This document shows positions 5,425 to 5,616 of a DNA stretch of 5,616 bases, one piece after another; positions within the stretch are counted from its first letter, which is position 1, and each line of letters starts with the position of its first letter. Position numbers and translations under genes: made by a program. This DNA is from Clostridia bacterium. GTDB lineage: Bacteria; Bacillota; Clostridia; Oscillospirales; QAMX01. The notes beneath the pieces are model-generated. The model searched no databases and was not told the origin of the DNA. It saw only the letters and a program-made list of their open reading frames with translations. The DNA lies in the NCBI GenBank assembly GCA_017547975.1, contig JAFYNU010000450.1, forward strand, positions 1-5,616. The letters run 5' to 3'.

Positions 5425-5616
5425 ATTCCTGCTTGCATTTCAAAACCTGCGGCGCCGCGGGCTTTCTTTACGGCTGACTGCGCTTTCGGTACTGATCGGT
5501 TTGTCTTCCGTCATATTGATTTCCTCCATCGGAAAAAGCGGCAAAGAGGCTATTCTGGAAACCATGGAAGGTATTGGTATTTCCGGTGTATTGTTTACAC
5601 ACGCCTATTCCGGATA
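5417..5616 (+). CDS. ABC transporter permease, MacB/FtsX type, N-terminal part (partial)
   Basis: The frame is open from the ATG to the window edge, giving 66 residues. It starts MREFLLAFQNLRRRG, the amphipathic, basic opening typical of MacB_PCD/FtsX-family permeases (compare ALRNLRRRKLRTLLT). A first membrane helix follows (about 18-38, LRLTALSVLIGLSSVILISSIG), and then the start of the extracellular MacB-like domain with the characteristic KEAILETMEGIG segment. Proteins of this kind work with a LolD/MacB-like ATPase and, in Gram-positives, often with an adaptor such as the one just upstream, to export peptides, antibiotics or lipids, or to act as a mechanotransmission device. The gene begins 8 bases inside the adaptor gene with a near-ideal ribosome binding site. 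Most of the protein lies outside the window, so the subtype cannot be settled; an ATPase gene is expected downstream. Confidence 0.85.
   Translation, partial: MREFLLAFQNLRRRGLSLRLTALSVLIGLSSVILISSIGKSGKEAILETMEGIGISGVLFTHAYSG

Noticed and set aside
5088..5477. Plus-strand open frame of 129 codons overlapping adaptor and permease
   Set aside because: It is a different frame of two well-supported genes, rich in His, Trp, Arg and Ser in an unnatural way, with no ribosome binding site.

Overview
The window looks like chromosomal DNA from a low-to-mid GC, spore-forming Firmicute of the class Clostridia, perhaps near Oscillospiraceae or Ruminococcaceae. The support is indirect: purine-rich Shine-Dalgarno sites, SigA-type promoters, a DUF378 (YuzA-like) small membrane protein, a CwlD-like spore-cortex amidase, RadA/Sms, and a Gram-positive style adaptor/ABC-permease pair. 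No 16S or species marker is present, so this placement is inference.

Layout. At 1-90 is the 3' end of an acetate kinase gene (ackA). It converges on a minus-strand DUF378 gene (140-346), and the two share one strong hairpin at 102-136 that probably terminates both. A clear extended -10 promoter (406-434) then drives a plus-strand gene (471-1448) for a cytoplasmic tyrosine-phosphatase-family protein with an N-terminal fibronectin-III-like domain. A second promoter of nearly the same design (1460-1488), with an inverted repeat across it and a 10-base palindrome at the expected transcription start, begins a tight three-gene cluster: a CwlD-like N-acetylmuramoyl-L-alanine amidase (1554-2204), radA (2213-3592) and an unrecognised protein with about eight membrane segments (3589-4449). 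That cluster ends in a good intrinsic terminator (4456-4489). A last unit, cut by the window edge, holds a membrane-fusion/adaptor protein (4543-5424) that overlaps the start of an ABC-transporter permease of the MacB/FtsX type (5417 onward).

How the genes fit together. Amidase, radA and the polytopic protein are spaced or overlapped as a translationally linked operon, tying a wall enzyme to a recombination/repair ATPase and an uncharacterised membrane protein. The adaptor and permease are probably two parts of one export machine whose ATPase lies downstream. The most unusual points are the adaptor, which lacks the usual coiled-coil hairpin between its lipoyl halves, the FN3-like/phosphatase fusion with Ala where MptpB-type enzymes have Lys in the P-loop, and the unknown membrane protein coupled to radA. 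I found no mobile element, CRISPR array, tRNA or rRNA. No convincing wholly new system is visible, and almost all the DNA is explained by genes and short regulatory gaps.
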